From positions 148,936 to 212,935 of the forward strand of contig JAHBSM010000007.1 in NCBI GenBank assembly GCA_019639115.1: a DNA stretch of 64,000 nucleotides. Direction: 5' to 3'. Of the stretch, positions 42,748 through 53,033 are shown in pieces. The translations under genes and the position numbers were made by a program. The notes below the pieces were generated by a model. That model was not told the origin of the DNA and made no database searches. It worked only from the letters and a program-made list of their open reading frames with translations. Numbering within the stretch: the stretch's first letter is position 1; every line of letters begins with the position of its first letter. The stretch is from Acidobacteriota bacterium. Lineage in GTDB: Bacteria; Acidobacteriota; Blastocatellia; Pyrinomonadales; Pyrinomonadaceae.

Positions 42748-45700
42748 TGCAGGCTGCCGCTATAAATCGATTCGTGATCGCCCGGCGGCTGCTTATCTGC
42801 CGTGCAACGAGATCTCTCGCGTGGGGCGTTCTTATCTGGGTGGCCGGGGTACTTCCAATTTGTATCACCGCGCAATCAGAGTTCGACGGCCGGCGGATCG
42901 AAAGCGTGCGCGTTGATATTCTGGACTCGAAGGGTTCGGCGAACAACGCAGATCCGTATTCAGTCATCGCCGAAAAAATGAAAGGCGAGGCCTACTCAGC
43001 GGCGGCGGTACGCGATGCCGTACAAGCGCTCTACAAGACCCGTACCGCCGGCAGCATCGAGACGACCGCCGCGCGTCTCCAATCCGGCGGCGTCGAGATC
43101 GTTTTCCGCATCCGCAGGAAGCCAATACTCGATCGGATCACTCTCATAATCGATAAATATCAAGGTGAACCTGTCACCGAACAGGAACTTCTCTTTAAGC
43201 TCAATCTGGTCTCAAGGGACGAACCGGTCTCATCACAGATGCTCGGTAATTCCGCAGACCAGATATTGGATTACCTGCGCGAACGCGGATTTCTTGCCAG
43301 CGAGATCGCTACCGAGCTGAAGCCGCTCCCGGCGGAAGGCACCGTCGAAGCGATCTTTCGCGTATCGCCGGGCGACCAGGCAAAGGTAGGCTCGTTCGAT
43401 ATCAGGCTCGACGGTCTCGAAACGCAGATACCGCCTAAATCGATCAGTCTCAAACCGGAAGCATATTTTTCGCGGCAGCGTCTGAATCGCGATCTGCAGA
43501 GTATCCGCTCGGTGCTCCGGGACCGCGGGTTCCTGGCGCCGCGGATCGATGATGTGAAGGTCACCTACGATTCCGATGCCAACCGCGTGAATATTGAGCT
43601 TCGCGGCGAACGCGGGCCGACCGTCGAGGTCAAAGTAACGTCCGACCGCGAAAAAGTAAGTAAGGCTCTACAGAACAAACTGCTCCCGATACGGCGTGAA
43701 GGGACGCTTGATTTTGCCGCAATAGTCGAGGGAGAACGGAGGCTCGAGAATCATTTCCAGGAGCTTGGCTATTTCTTTGTTGATGTGACGCCGGTCTGTT
43801 CGGCCGACCCTCCGATCAGCGACGGCGACCAGGGAACGCTTCCTAATGATACGGAGTTTCTATGCTCAAACCTCTCGAGCAGCGAGATAGGCACCTCGAA
43901 CGTAACGGTCGATTACCGCGTCCGGCTCCGCAGAAAGCTGCGGCTGTCGAGCATACGGATCCGCGGCACTGACAAGCTGACGATCGACGAGATCCGGAGC
44001 GTCGTTCAATCGCAGGAAGCGAACGTACTTGGCGTCCTGCCGCTGTTCGGCTACGGCCGCGGAGTAACCAGCCTCGCTTTGCTCGAAGAAGACGCCGAAA
44101 CGATACGTTCGCTTATGAACGAACTCGGATACAGGCAGGCGGCCGTCAGGGTGAATCAGGGCGTTTCGCCCACGGGCGACGATCTCGTTATTACGTTCGA
44201 GGTTGACGAAGGGCCGCTGACGACGGTTGACGCTATCAGGGTCAGCGGCAATTCCGCCGTTGCGAGCGATGAGCTACTCGAGGAGATCAACTCGCTGAAC
44301 GGTGCTCCGTATTCGCGGGCAAAGGTCAGGAATGCGGTCCGAAAACTGACGGCCTTTTATGCCGAGCGCGGCTATTTTGACGCCAGAGTCACATCCGAAG
44401 TGATCGAGGACGATCCGCCGGCGGGATCTTCATCCCGTCAGGTCAAGGTCGAGTTCCGGATCGAGAACGAAGGCGGGCCGGTCACGATCGGCCGGGTCCT
44501 CGTGACCGGCAACGAGCTGACGCGCGATTCGGCGATCGAGCGGGCATCTGTCCTAAAACCGGGCGACCTGCTCCGAGCAGTAGATATCTACAGCACCGAA
44601 CAGAATCTCTACGGGACCGATGCCTTCGAGCGGGTGGACGTCAAACTGCAGCCTGCGGGAACCGCGCCGAGCGGCCAGCAGCAGCGCGATGTCATCATCA
44701 ACGTGGCCGAGCAGCCGCCTCGGCTCATACAGTACGGCGGCGGCTACTCGACCGATGTCGGGGTCAATGGATTCTTTGACCTGCGGCATGTAAATCTACT
44801 CGGGCGCCTATGGCAGGGCGGCGCCAGGGTCAGGGTATCGACACGCCAGCAGTTATTCCAGTTCGATTTCGTAAATCCGAGATTCTTGCGCGACGGCGTC
44901 CGAGGCTTTGCACCGCTTACTTTGTCCGCTCAGTATCAAAGGGACTCGACGGTCACGCGATTCTTCCGATCGGCCTTTGACAAGGGCACGTTCGGCATCG
45001 TGCAGCGCCTCGACGCACAGGGCTCTCCGATAGATGAATTCGGCAACAAGACCGGCAGCCCTACGATCAACAGGCTGACCCTGTCGGCTGAGACCAGTCG
45101 GACCTTGAGCGTGCGCAACCGCAGCCTTATCTACGCGAAATTCAAATTCGAGGACGTTCGCCTGTTCAATATAGAGAGCCTGCTGGTCAAGGATCTCCTT
45201 CGCCCCGATTCGCGCATTCGGACGTCGGGCTTTTCATTCACATATGTTCGCGATACGCGAAAGAACTGCTCGCCGCGATACACTCTGCTCGAGACTATCG
45301 CAAAAGGAGAGCCCGGGGAGAAATGTCGATATAATGCGACCGACCCCACGAAAGTTGCTCCGTATAACGGCGGAGTACAGCATCTCTGTGCCCGGACTCG
45401 GCGCCAACATCGGCTTTCAGAAACTTCAGGCGAGCTACAATTTCTATTACACGTTCCCACGACTCAAGCGGGCGACCGTCGCCGGACGAGCGATCCTGGG
45501 GCTCGGGCAGGTATTTTCAAATAGCGACCGGTTCTCGTCCGCACAATTTCCCGGGCTGAACGGCATCTTGCCAATCAGCGAACGATTCTTTGCCGGAGGA
45601 TCGACCACGCTGCGAGGATTTGATTTCGAAGAGGCGGGCCCTCGGGCGGTTATCGTGCCTCAGGGCACGTTCCTCAATAGCAGCGGCCAGCAGGTGACAC

Positions 45701-46068
45701 TCGATCCGTTCACGCTGCCATTCGGCGGCAACGCTCTGGCGATCGTCAATCTCGAGGCAAGGCTGCCTATCTCGAGATCGCTCCGGGCGGTGCCCTTCTA
45801 CGACGGCGGGAACGTGTTTCGCCGAGCCGGCGACATATTTAATCCGCCTAATGCCAACACTTCATTCGAAAAGAATCTTCGGGCCCTATGGAGCCACACG
45901 GTAGGACTGGGCTTTCGGCTTCGGACGCCGGTCGGCGGAGAGCTTGGCGTCGATATTGGTTATCTTATCAATCCGCCGCGGTTCCTGATCCCGCAGATCA
46001 ATAATCCGGACGCCATCTACAAGCTGCGTCAGACACAGATCCATTTCCGCTTCTCGCAAGCGTTCTGA
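42747..46068 (+). CDS. BamA/TamA-family outer membrane barrel protein, interrupted by a frameshift
   Basis: The coding region of 3322 bases is not a multiple of three. The first frame runs from ATG 42747 to a stop at 45524, the second is open from 45244 to 46068. Switching near 45369-45374 (TAT-AAC-GGC then GAG-TAC) restores the protein: N-terminal signal peptide (core SLAWGVLIWVAGVLPICITA), several POTRA domains (repeated FRV/FEVDEGP and RVSGN, RVLVTGNE openings), and a C-terminal 16-strand barrel ending FRFSQAF, with aromatic terminal residue. FFAGGSTTLRGFDFEEAGPR is the VRGF/Y-type lid-lock loop of Omp85 proteins. It works with TamB. One extra G, real or a sequencing error, breaks the barrel. 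Confidence 0.85.
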
Positions 46069-46076
46069 GAACAAGC

Positions 46077-48287
46077 TCAGTTGATCCCGGCTGACATTAT
46101 GACGTGCGTCTCGTCGAGTTCGACGATCAGGCCCGGCCCGCCGCCGTCCCCTTGAGCCGGACGCCGGTCAGCGCCGTCATATGTGCCATTGATAAGTGCC
46201 TCAAGTTCGTCCAGGTCGGACGTGTCGCCGAGTGCTCCCTGCTTTCTGGTAAGCTTTCGCCGGTACATCGCCTTGTCGGCCGCCATTACGAGCTGATCGA
46301 AAGTTGTCCCGCCGCCCGGATAATGTGCACTGCCGATGCTCACGCCGACCGAAGCATATGCGTCGCTGTCAACGGTCAACCGGTAGGCGCTCACGGCTTC
46401 TTCGATGCGGGCACACAGCTCCTGGACGTCGTCGCCGTTGAGCGCCGGGACCAAGGCGACGAACTCGTCGCCGCCGTATCTGGCCAGGAAATCATATTCG
46501 CGAAGCTGACGCTGGATGACCATCCCGATCTCTCGCAGCAATCGGTCACCGACCTTGTGGCCGAAAGAATCGTTGACGGCCTTGAATCCGTCGAGATCCA
46601 TCATCACAAGCTGGAAGCTGCCCTCGGCTCTATCAGCTCTCGACACTTCGCGTTCGAATTGATCCTGCAGCCGCCGCGCGTTCGCGAGTCCCGTCATCGG
46701 GTCGGTCATTGCGTGTTCTTTGACTTCGGCGTGTTCGAGAAGACGTGCGATCGCCGTAGCCGCGATCTCCGAGACCGTCTCAAGCAGCCTCATGTGCTCT
46801 TCGCCGTATCGTTCCATCGACGACGAATACAGGGACACTGCTCCGATGAGCATCCCATCCGCGATCAGAGGCAGGGAGGCCATTGTCGAATATTCCTGAA
46901 CCAGTTCGAGATCGGAAACGGAAAAATCAAGGTCAGGGTTGACGTTGCGTACGGGTTCGCGTTTTTTCAGAACGTAGCCGGTGGCTCCCTCGCCGACGTT
47001 TATCACCTTCCGCGAGAGGATGTCGGCGCACTTGCCTTCTACGTGTGCGCTCCGGGCTTTGTCGCCGGTATCGTCAAGCAGATAGACGGCGCATGTATCA
47101 AACGGCAAGATGCCTCCGATCCGCTTGGTGAACATTGTCGCAATCGTCTCGATGTTGTCGGCCTCGCCGAACTCCTTGCTGAGCTCAAAGAGCGTGAACG
47201 CTTCCTTGTTGGCGAGCTTGATCTGCTGAACGAAACTGCGGTCGTCGATCTCGGCTTCAAATCCGGCGGACGCGTTGTGCGTATCGTACCCGAGCCCGGA
47301 GCGTTCGACCTCGCCCTCGAATAACGTCAGGTTCTTGAGAAATACCTGCACGATGTGCGGATCGAACGTCAACCCGGCAGCATTCTGCAACTGGCGGCGA
47401 GCCTCGTCTCGGGTCATCGCTTTCCTGTATGGACGGTCGCTTCGCATTGCGTCGTATGCATCAGCCACAGCCAGCACGCGCGCAGTATATGGGATCTCAT
47501 TTCCCTTCAAGCCGTCCGGATAGCCTGTCCCGTCCCACGCCTCGTGGTGGTGCCGCACGGTCGGCGCGACCGGGTTAGGAAACCCGACACGATCCAAGAT
47601 CGAAGCGCCGATCGTCGTATGTGAACGTGCCCGGTCCAATTCGGCGGGCGTCAGCCGCCCCGGTTTGCTGAGTATATGGTCCGGAACCCCGAGTTTGCCT
47701 ACATCGTGGAGCAATGCAGCGGTCTGCAGTGTATCTATCTCGTCGTCGGACATACCTAGCAGGTGTGCGAGCCCGACAGCGTATTTCTGAGTTCGCTGCA
47801 CGTGGCCGGAACCGATCTGGTCGCGGGCGTCGATCGCGGTCGCTAGGGCTTCGATAGTGGCGTGATTGAGGCGTATCGCCTCGGCGATCTCTGCTGAGCT
47901 TTCTTCGATATGAGCGATATGGGCCTTTCTCGCTACGTAACCGGCAGATCCGACTATCGCCAGAACGACAGCGAAGAACGGCCCGAAGACGTAGAGGCCG
48001 ACGGCGCCGAGACCAACACACACCACGCCGGCCGCTGCTACAGCAGCGCGCGATGCGAGAATTTTGTTCAGATGTACGTACATTTCAGCCGGGGCACTAT
48101 CGGGACACAGGGCAAGATGCATCCCCTCAGCAGTTTGCATTAGATACAACCTGCGTGCCACCGCCTGAAAAAGCGGAAAGAGCTTATAGAATGGTAGGTT
48201 ATCGTCGCGGGCCGCAGAACCGGTTCTAAGCCTGTCGGTCAGCTTGAACGGTTGCGACCGTGGTCGTCGGTCAAGATGACACGACAC
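46077..48287 (-). CDS. HD-GYP, GAF and GGDEF multi-domain signalling protein
   Basis: The frame is open from GTG 48287 (3 nt after the LysW-like stop) and alternative starts are ATG 48140 and ATG 48083; the first 49 residues of the long form look poorly coding, so 48140 is possible. Two hydrophobic segments (about residues 78-116 of the long form) anchor it. An HD-GYP-type phosphodiesterase follows (HDVGKLGVPDHI at 194-205, HHHEAWDGTGYPDGL at 246-260), then a GAF domain (about 360-520) and a C-terminal GGDEF cyclase (GGDEF at 605-609 with NDSFGHKVGDRLL). Both c-di-GMP synthesis and breakdown motifs are intact. It converges with the Omp85-like gene. Confidence 0.88.
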   Translation of the reverse strand: MSCHLDRRPRSQPFKLTDRLRTGSAARDDNLPFYKLFPLFQAVARRLYLMQTAEGMHLALCPDSAPAEMYVHLNKILASRAAVAAAGVVCVGLGAVGLYVFGPFFAVVLAIVGSAGYVARKAHIAHIEESSAEIAEAIRLNHATIEALATAIDARDQIGSGHVQRTQKYAVGLAHLLGMSDDEIDTLQTAALLHDVGKLGVPDHILSKPGRLTPAELDRARSHTTIGASILDRVGFPNPVAPTVRHHHEAWDGTGYPDGLKGNEIPYTARVLAVADAYDAMRSDRPYRKAMTRDEARRQLQNAAGLTFDPHIVQVFLKNLTLFEGEVERSGLGYDTHNASAGFEAEIDDRSFVQQIKLANKEAFTLFELSKEFGEADNIETIATMFTKRIGGILPFDTCAVYLLDDTGDKARSAHVEGKCADILSRKVINVGEGATGYVLKKREPVRNVNPDLDFSVSDLELVQEYSTMASLPLIADGMLIGAVSLYSSSMERYGEEHMRLLETVSEIAATAIARLLEHAEVKEHAMTDPMTGLANARRLQDQFEREVSRADRAEGSFQLVMMDLDGFKAVNDSFGHKVGDRLLREIGMVIQRQLREYDFLARYGGDEFVALVPALNGDDVQELCARIEEAVSAYRLTVDSDAYASVGVSIGSAHYPGGGTTFDQLVMAADKAMYRRKLTRKQGALGDTSDLDELEALINGTYDGADRRPAQGDGGGPGLIVELDETHVIMSAGIN

Positions 48288-48290
48288 GGA

Positions 48291-48503
48291 TCAGTAGTGA
48301 TCGTCATAGCCGTAGTCATCGAAGCCTTTGTCAGAATCATAATCCTCGACATCGTCGCCGGTCTCGAGGTCGAGTTCTATCGGATCGAGGCCGACGACCA
48401 CGAGTTTTGAGCCGCACTCTTCGCAGCTGACCACGTCTCCCTGTTCGATCTCTGCTTCTACGTAAACTTCCTCTGAGCACTCCGGACAAATTGATGTAGG
48501 CAT
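48291..48503 (-). CDS. LysW-like zinc-ribbon carrier protein with atypical C-terminus
   Basis: A 70-residue protein from ATG 48503, which has AGAGGA 5 nt upstream; the frame extends to 48719 but that part is unlike the family. CPECSEEV and CEECGSKL form the two zinc knuckles, followed by VVVGLDPIELDLE, so the body is that of LysW/ArgW, the amino-group carrier of the AAA lysine/arginine route. The tail, however, is acidic and Tyr/Asp-rich (DYDSDKGFDDYGYDDHY) and lacks the conserved EDWGE whose final Glu receives the substrate. It may therefore be a LysW relative with another role. No lysX, lysZ or lysY genes are near it; it heads the signalling gene transcript. Confidence 0.8.
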   Translation of the reverse strand: MPTSICPECSEEVYVEAEIEQGDVVSCEECGSKLVVVGLDPIELDLETGDDVEDYDSDKGFDDYGYDDHY

Positions 48504-48615
48504 AATTTCCTCTCGATCGTATCTGCTTGGTAATCGGCCCGACAAGCGGCGGACGGGCGAAATCTGATATGCTAAACAATCTAACTCTGCGCCCGTTTTT
48601 TCGCAACAATATCGA

Positions 48616-49602
48616 ATGGATGCTCTGATCGCGAGCGTCTCGGGCCTATATCGATCATCGATGAACACCTCTTTCCTATTGCCCGATAACAAACCCTTTG
48701 ACGTAGTCGGATTTGGCACGAACGCGGTCGATCACCTGATCACCGTACCTGAATATCCGAGATATAATTCCAAGATCGAGCTCACCGAACACGTCCAGCT
48801 TGCGGGCGGCGAGGTCGCCACAACGATGTGCGGCCTGAGCCGGCTAGGTTTGCGTACGGCTTACGCCGGGCGTTTCGGCAGCGACGCCGAAGGTAGGATC
48901 GGTATCGATTCGCTTGCAGAGGACGGCGTCGCGACCAAATGGGCGGAGATCGTCGATGGGGCGAGAACTCAGATCGCGTATATTCTCGTGGATGAGAAAG
49001 CGGGCGAACGCACGGTCATCTGGAAGCGGGACGCCAGGCTCAGCTATTCTGCCGCAGACGCACCTATCGCTGCGGCGGAACAGTGTCGGATACTTCATAT
49101 CACGCCTCACGACGTGGAAGCGGCGATAGCTATGGCCTCCGCGGCTCGTGCGTCCGGAGCACTGGTCTCAATAGACGTTGACTCCATTTTTCCCGAAATG
49201 GATAAGCTGCTTCGGCTGGTGGATATATTCACCGGATCGGCCGATCTGCCTGCGAACTTAACAGGCGAGCCTGATCTAGAGTCCGCTCTCAGAATGATCT
49301 CAGACGAGTATTCGTGTCAGCTCACAGGCGCAACACTCGGCGCCGGAGGCTCCTTGCATTACTTCGAAGGCGAATTCATCAGGGCCGGAGGCTTTGCGGT
49401 CCCCGGAGGATGCAAGGACACGACCGGAGCCGGCGACGCGTTCAGGGCGGGGCTGCTGTACGGCATAGTCACCGGCCGGGATCTCGAAACGTCGGCACAG
49501 ATGGCAAACGCTGTCGGGGCTCTCAAGTGCCGCGCGATCGGTGCGCGAACGGCGCTTCCGCGTAAAGAAGAACTAATGTCGCTTATCGAACGCTCGGCAT
49601 AG
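48616..49602 (+). CDS. PfkB-family carbohydrate kinase
   Basis: A 328-residue ribokinase-like enzyme; a second ATG at 48661 gives a more usual N-terminus (FDVVGFGTNAVDHLITVPEYP). AGGEVATTMCGLSRLGLRTAYAGRFG is PfkB signature 1 and DTTGAGDAFRAGLLYG signature 2 with the catalytic Asp. The substrate sugar or nucleoside cannot be named; adenosine- or fructose-type kinases are possible. It diverges from the LysW-like gene. A TATGCT -10-like box lies about 45 nt upstream of 48616. Confidence 0.88.
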   Translation: MDALIASVSGLYRSSMNTSFLLPDNKPFDVVGFGTNAVDHLITVPEYPRYNSKIELTEHVQLAGGEVATTMCGLSRLGLRTAYAGRFGSDAEGRIGIDSLAEDGVATKWAEIVDGARTQIAYILVDEKAGERTVIWKRDARLSYSAADAPIAAAEQCRILHITPHDVEAAIAMASAARASGALVSIDVDSIFPEMDKLLRLVDIFTGSADLPANLTGEPDLESALRMISDEYSCQLTGATLGAGGSLHYFEGEFIRAGGFAVPGGCKDTTGAGDAFRAGLLYGIVTGRDLETSAQMANAVGALKCRAIGARTALPRKEELMSLIERSA

Positions 49603-49680
49603 TAGCGCTCCAATGTTGTGTGCCGTACGGGCGGCGTCTATGGTATAACCTAATTTGGTTCAGAGGTCGGGATCGTATTT

Positions 49681-52194
49681 ATGGATCAGGATCAGAGGCT
49701 GACGCCGCTTCCGCGCGGTTTGGATATACAGGCGCCGCAGGTCGATTATTCGGCGGGATATTCGGCTTTTCACGACGACGAGTCGTTCGGGAACAAGCGT
49801 TCGATACGGCAATACGTGTCAGTGATCATCAAGCGGCTGCCGCTGATACTCATAATTGCCGGACTGACGACCGTCGCCGCTGCTATCTATTCGTTCCGGC
49901 TGCCTTCTATCTATCAGGCCTCGACCGAGATGCTGATCGAGCCGCGAAAGGCGCCCGCGACCCAAAAGGACGCGATCAACATCAATTTCGGCAGCGACCA
50001 GACGTATTACAACACCCAACTGCAGCTGCTCCAGAACCCGGACCTGATGAAAAAGGTCGTCGTCGCCCTTGGGTTGTATCGCGACGCTAATCTGTTCGGC
50101 ACTTCTGAGCAAGGCATGATCGGGCGGTTCCTTTCGATATTCAGCCCCGCAAAGAGTAATGCTAACGTCGATGTCCTGCCTACGGACACCGGCAATGTCG
50201 AATCCGATGATCAGTTGGCCAAGGTCCAATTGAGCCCCGAGGAAGAAGCTCGGGTCGAGCGATACGCTTCGATGCTTGTTTCGGAGCTCAAAGTGGATCA
50301 GGTCCAATACACTAACATCTTTAACGTCAGCGTGCAGAGCAAGAATCCTGTTCTCGCCGCAAAAGTGGCCGACAAAGTGGCCGAGATCTTTATTCTCGAG
50401 GATGCGCGCCGCGAACTCGAAGGCACGCAGGCGGCCTATGACGAGCTGTCCAGATCGATCGAGGACCTCAAATCGACCATCGCCAAACAAGAGAATGAGC
50501 TGACCGATTATATGCGGTCGAGCAATCTCCCGCTGCAGGAGAAAGGGTCTGACCTTGCTGCCGGACGCCTCCAGACGCTCAGCGAACAGTGGCTGACGGC
50601 TGCAGACGAACGGCGAAAGATAGAAGCGCGCTATAACGCCGCAGCACAAGCAAGCGCTCGAGGTGAAGGACGAAACATCCCTGACCTCTACGACAACAAG
50701 GTATATCAGGACACCGTCAGGCTTAATACCGAACGTAAAGCGAAACTACAGGATCAGATCCGCGACATCGAGAAACAAATAAAGGATGCTGAGACCGAAC
50801 GGGCCGAATTGCTGGTCAAATACACGCCCGAGTATGTTAAGGTCAAGCAGGTCGAAGAGAGGATCGCGACGCTAAAGGAGACTCGCGACCAAACAGAACG
50901 CGAAGTAACTCAGATAATTGACCGCGATCAGAAAAAGATCGAGAAAGACGCGGTCGGAGGTGCGTTGGTCGCCCTAAGGTCGCAATTGGACGCCGCCGCA
51001 CGACGCGAGCAGCAGCTCCTGAACTCATACGAACAGGAGGCCGCCAAAGCCAATATCCAGGGCCAATCAGCCACAAAACTGACTACCCTGAAGCGCGAGA
51101 TCGAAACCAATCGCGGATTGCTCGACACCTATACACAGCGGCAAAAGGAACAGGAGCTTGCCCTCGCTGCCGGTAAGCCGAACAATATCAAGATCTCGAG
51201 CCGTGCCGTTACGCCCGGCGGGCCGATCGGCCCAAACCGGTCGCGCAACATACTCGTGGCTTTGTTCGTTTCGCTCGCGGCGGGCGTCGGGCTGGCATTC
51301 CTACTGGAATATCTGGACGATTCGGTCAAATCGTCCGAGGACATCAGCCGTCAGCTGGGGCTTCCAACGCTGGCGATGATCCCGCATTACGACATCAACA
51401 GCAGACGAAAATTTGCGATCGGGTCAAGGTCCGAGGCGGAGTCCGCTCAGGGCACTGCGCTTATCACGCTCGAAGAGAGGAATTCCCCGATGGTGGAAGC
51501 GTATCGCCATCTTCGGACCTCGTTGCTGTTCTCATCAGCGGGCAAGCCGCCGCAAACTATTCTGGTGACCTCGGCACAGCCGTCGGAGGGCAAGACGACG
51601 ACGGCCATAAACACAGCTGTGACCCTGGCCCAGGCCGACACAGATGTTGTGATCGTAGATTGCGATCTGCGCAGGCCGCGTCTCCACTCGCATTTTGAAA
51701 TGCCGAACACCCACGGACTGACCAATTATCTGTCCGGCGAAAAATCGACCGAATCCCTGATACGCCCCGCTCCAGGACTCGGCCGTCTCAAGGTAGTGAC
51801 AAGCGGGCCGATCCCTCCTAATCCGGCCGAGCTGCTTAGCTCGAACGAGATGCGTAATCTGCTCCAGTTCCTACGTGGCCGATTCAAACATGTGATCCTG
51901 GATTCGCCTCCGGCCATCTCATTCACGGATGCCGCGATCTTGTCCACACAGGTTGACGGAGTTGTGCTTGTTGCCATGGCAGGCAAGAGTTCAATGCATA
52001 TGATGAGGCAGTTCCGTCAGCGGCTGTCGGCTTTGGGAGCACGCATATACGGTGTTGTTCTCAACGGACTGCGGGCGGGATCGGTGGAGTACGACTATTA
52101 CGGGAGCGGCTACTACAAATACTATGGTGCGGCCGATCCGGCTGCCGCAGATGGAACAAACGCATCGTCAGACGAGAACCCGCTGAGTCAATAG
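49681..52194 (+). CDS. Wzz-domain tyrosine autokinase for polysaccharide export (Wzc-like)
   Basis: An 837-residue inner-membrane protein. A first membrane helix lies at about residues 50-73 (LPLILIIAGLTTVAAAIYSF), the long periplasmic Wzz part with coiled coil spans about 75-520, the second helix about 522-543, and the cytoplasmic BY-kinase follows: Walker A SEGKTTT at 635-641, Walker A' VIVDCDLRRPR and Walker B-like HVILDSPPAI. The C-terminus is a tyrosine cluster (VEYDYYGSGYYKYYG). By family it sets chain length and controls export of a surface polysaccharide through cycles of autophosphorylation. It stands next to rfbD/rfbB, which converge on it by 7 bases, consistent with a rhamnose-containing polymer. 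Confidence 0.92.
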   Translation: MDQDQRLTPLPRGLDIQAPQVDYSAGYSAFHDDESFGNKRSIRQYVSVIIKRLPLILIIAGLTTVAAAIYSFRLPSIYQASTEMLIEPRKAPATQKDAININFGSDQTYYNTQLQLLQNPDLMKKVVVALGLYRDANLFGTSEQGMIGRFLSIFSPAKSNANVDVLPTDTGNVESDDQLAKVQLSPEEEARVERYASMLVSELKVDQVQYTNIFNVSVQSKNPVLAAKVADKVAEIFILEDARRELEGTQAAYDELSRSIEDLKSTIAKQENELTDYMRSSNLPLQEKGSDLAAGRLQTLSEQWLTAADERRKIEARYNAAAQASARGEGRNIPDLYDNKVYQDTVRLNTERKAKLQDQIRDIEKQIKDAETERAELLVKYTPEYVKVKQVEERIATLKETRDQTEREVTQIIDRDQKKIEKDAVGGALVALRSQLDAAARREQQLLNSYEQEAAKANIQGQSATKLTTLKREIETNRGLLDTYTQRQKEQELALAAGKPNNIKISSRAVTPGGPIGPNRSRNILVALFVSLAAGVGLAFLLEYLDDSVKSSEDISRQLGLPTLAMIPHYDINSRRKFAIGSRSEAESAQGTALITLEERNSPMVEAYRHLRTSLLFSSAGKPPQTILVTSAQPSEGKTTTAINTAVTLAQADTDVVIVDCDLRRPRLHSHFEMPNTHGLTNYLSGEKSTESLIRPAPGLGRLKVVTSGPIPPNPAELLSSNEMRNLLQFLRGRFKHVILDSPPAISFTDAAILSTQVDGVVLVAMAGKSSMHMMRQFRQRLSALGARIYGVVLNGLRAGSVEYDYYGSGYYKYYGAADPAAADGTNASSDENPLSQ

Positions 52195-53033
52195 GATCCG
52201 CAAAACCGTTTGACAGCATCCGTCCAGTCGGGAAGCGGCTCGAGGCCGAACCTCTCGCTAAACAGACATGCGAGCTTTGAATTTCTGGGCCGCGGAGCAG
52301 GCCTGCTGAGCGAGCTTCCGGCTACCGGCGTCACGAGCGAGGGATCGAACCCGCCTGCCGAACAAACCTCCAAAGCGAACCCGTGATAGCTTGTCCCGCC
52401 GCCGCTGTTCGTAACGTGAAACGTGCAGGGCAGGTCGAGTTCGGCCAATTCTCGCAGCCTGCGAGCGAGATCGTCGGCAAATGTAGGCGTGCCCCATGCG
52501 TCGTCGATGGCCGTGATCGCGCGGCCTTCTCTTAAGAGCGCCGGCATCACGCTGAGGAAGTTGGTACCGCCGTGGCCAAATATCCAACCTGAACGCACGA
52601 TGATAGCTCGGGCATTCGCAGCCCTGACACGAAGTTCGCCTTCGAGTTTCGATCTGGCGTAAACGCCGTTCGGCTCTGGTGTATGCCGCTGATCGTAATA
52701 TCCGGCGAAGCTGCCGTCAAAAACGTAATCGGTCGATATGGTCACGAGCCCCGCATCTATCTCACGGCAAACGATTGCCAGATTCTCGGGACCGTCAGCA
52801 TTGGCAGAATAGGAAGTGGAGGCGTTGGCCTCAGCTCCGTCAACGTCGGTATAAGCAGCGCAGTTTATGACGGTGTCGGGTCGGATCGATGTAAGGCCGT
52901 CTCTGACCGACGCGATATCAGCTATGTCGAGATCGGCTCGCGACAGTGCGATCACCTCGTCGCCGGCCGACCTGCAGTAAGCAGCCGTCGATCTGGCGAC
53001 CATACCGTTAGACCCGGTGATCAGGACCTTCAT
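52188..53033 (-). CDS. rfbD: dTDP-4-dehydrorhamnose reductase
   Basis: A 281-residue extended SDR: ITGSNGMVARSTAAYC cofactor loop, VINCAAYTDVDGAEANAS and VTISTDYVFDGSFAGYYDQ (Tyr-x-x-x-Lys region) are the RmlD/RfbD pattern; HVTNSGGGTSYHGFA near the C-terminus is also typical. It catalyses the last step to dTDP-L-rhamnose with NAD(P)H. It starts immediately after the rfbB stop, so the two are one transcript. rfbA and rfbC are not in the window. Confidence 0.93.
   Translation of the reverse strand: MKVLITGSNGMVARSTAAYCRSAGDEVIALSRADLDIADIASVRDGLTSIRPDTVINCAAYTDVDGAEANASTSYSANADGPENLAIVCREIDAGLVTISTDYVFDGSFAGYYDQRHTPEPNGVYARSKLEGELRVRAANARAIIVRSGWIFGHGGTNFLSVMPALLREGRAITAIDDAWGTPTFADDLARRLRELAELDLPCTFHVTNSGGGTSYHGFALEVCSAGGFDPSLVTPVAGSSLSRPAPRPRNSKLACLFSERFGLEPLPDWTDAVKRFCGSY

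Noticed and set aside
48504..48719. N-terminal extension of the LysW-like protein
   Set aside because: It overlaps the divergent PfkB gene and is unlike LysW; ATG 48503 has an excellent ribosome site.
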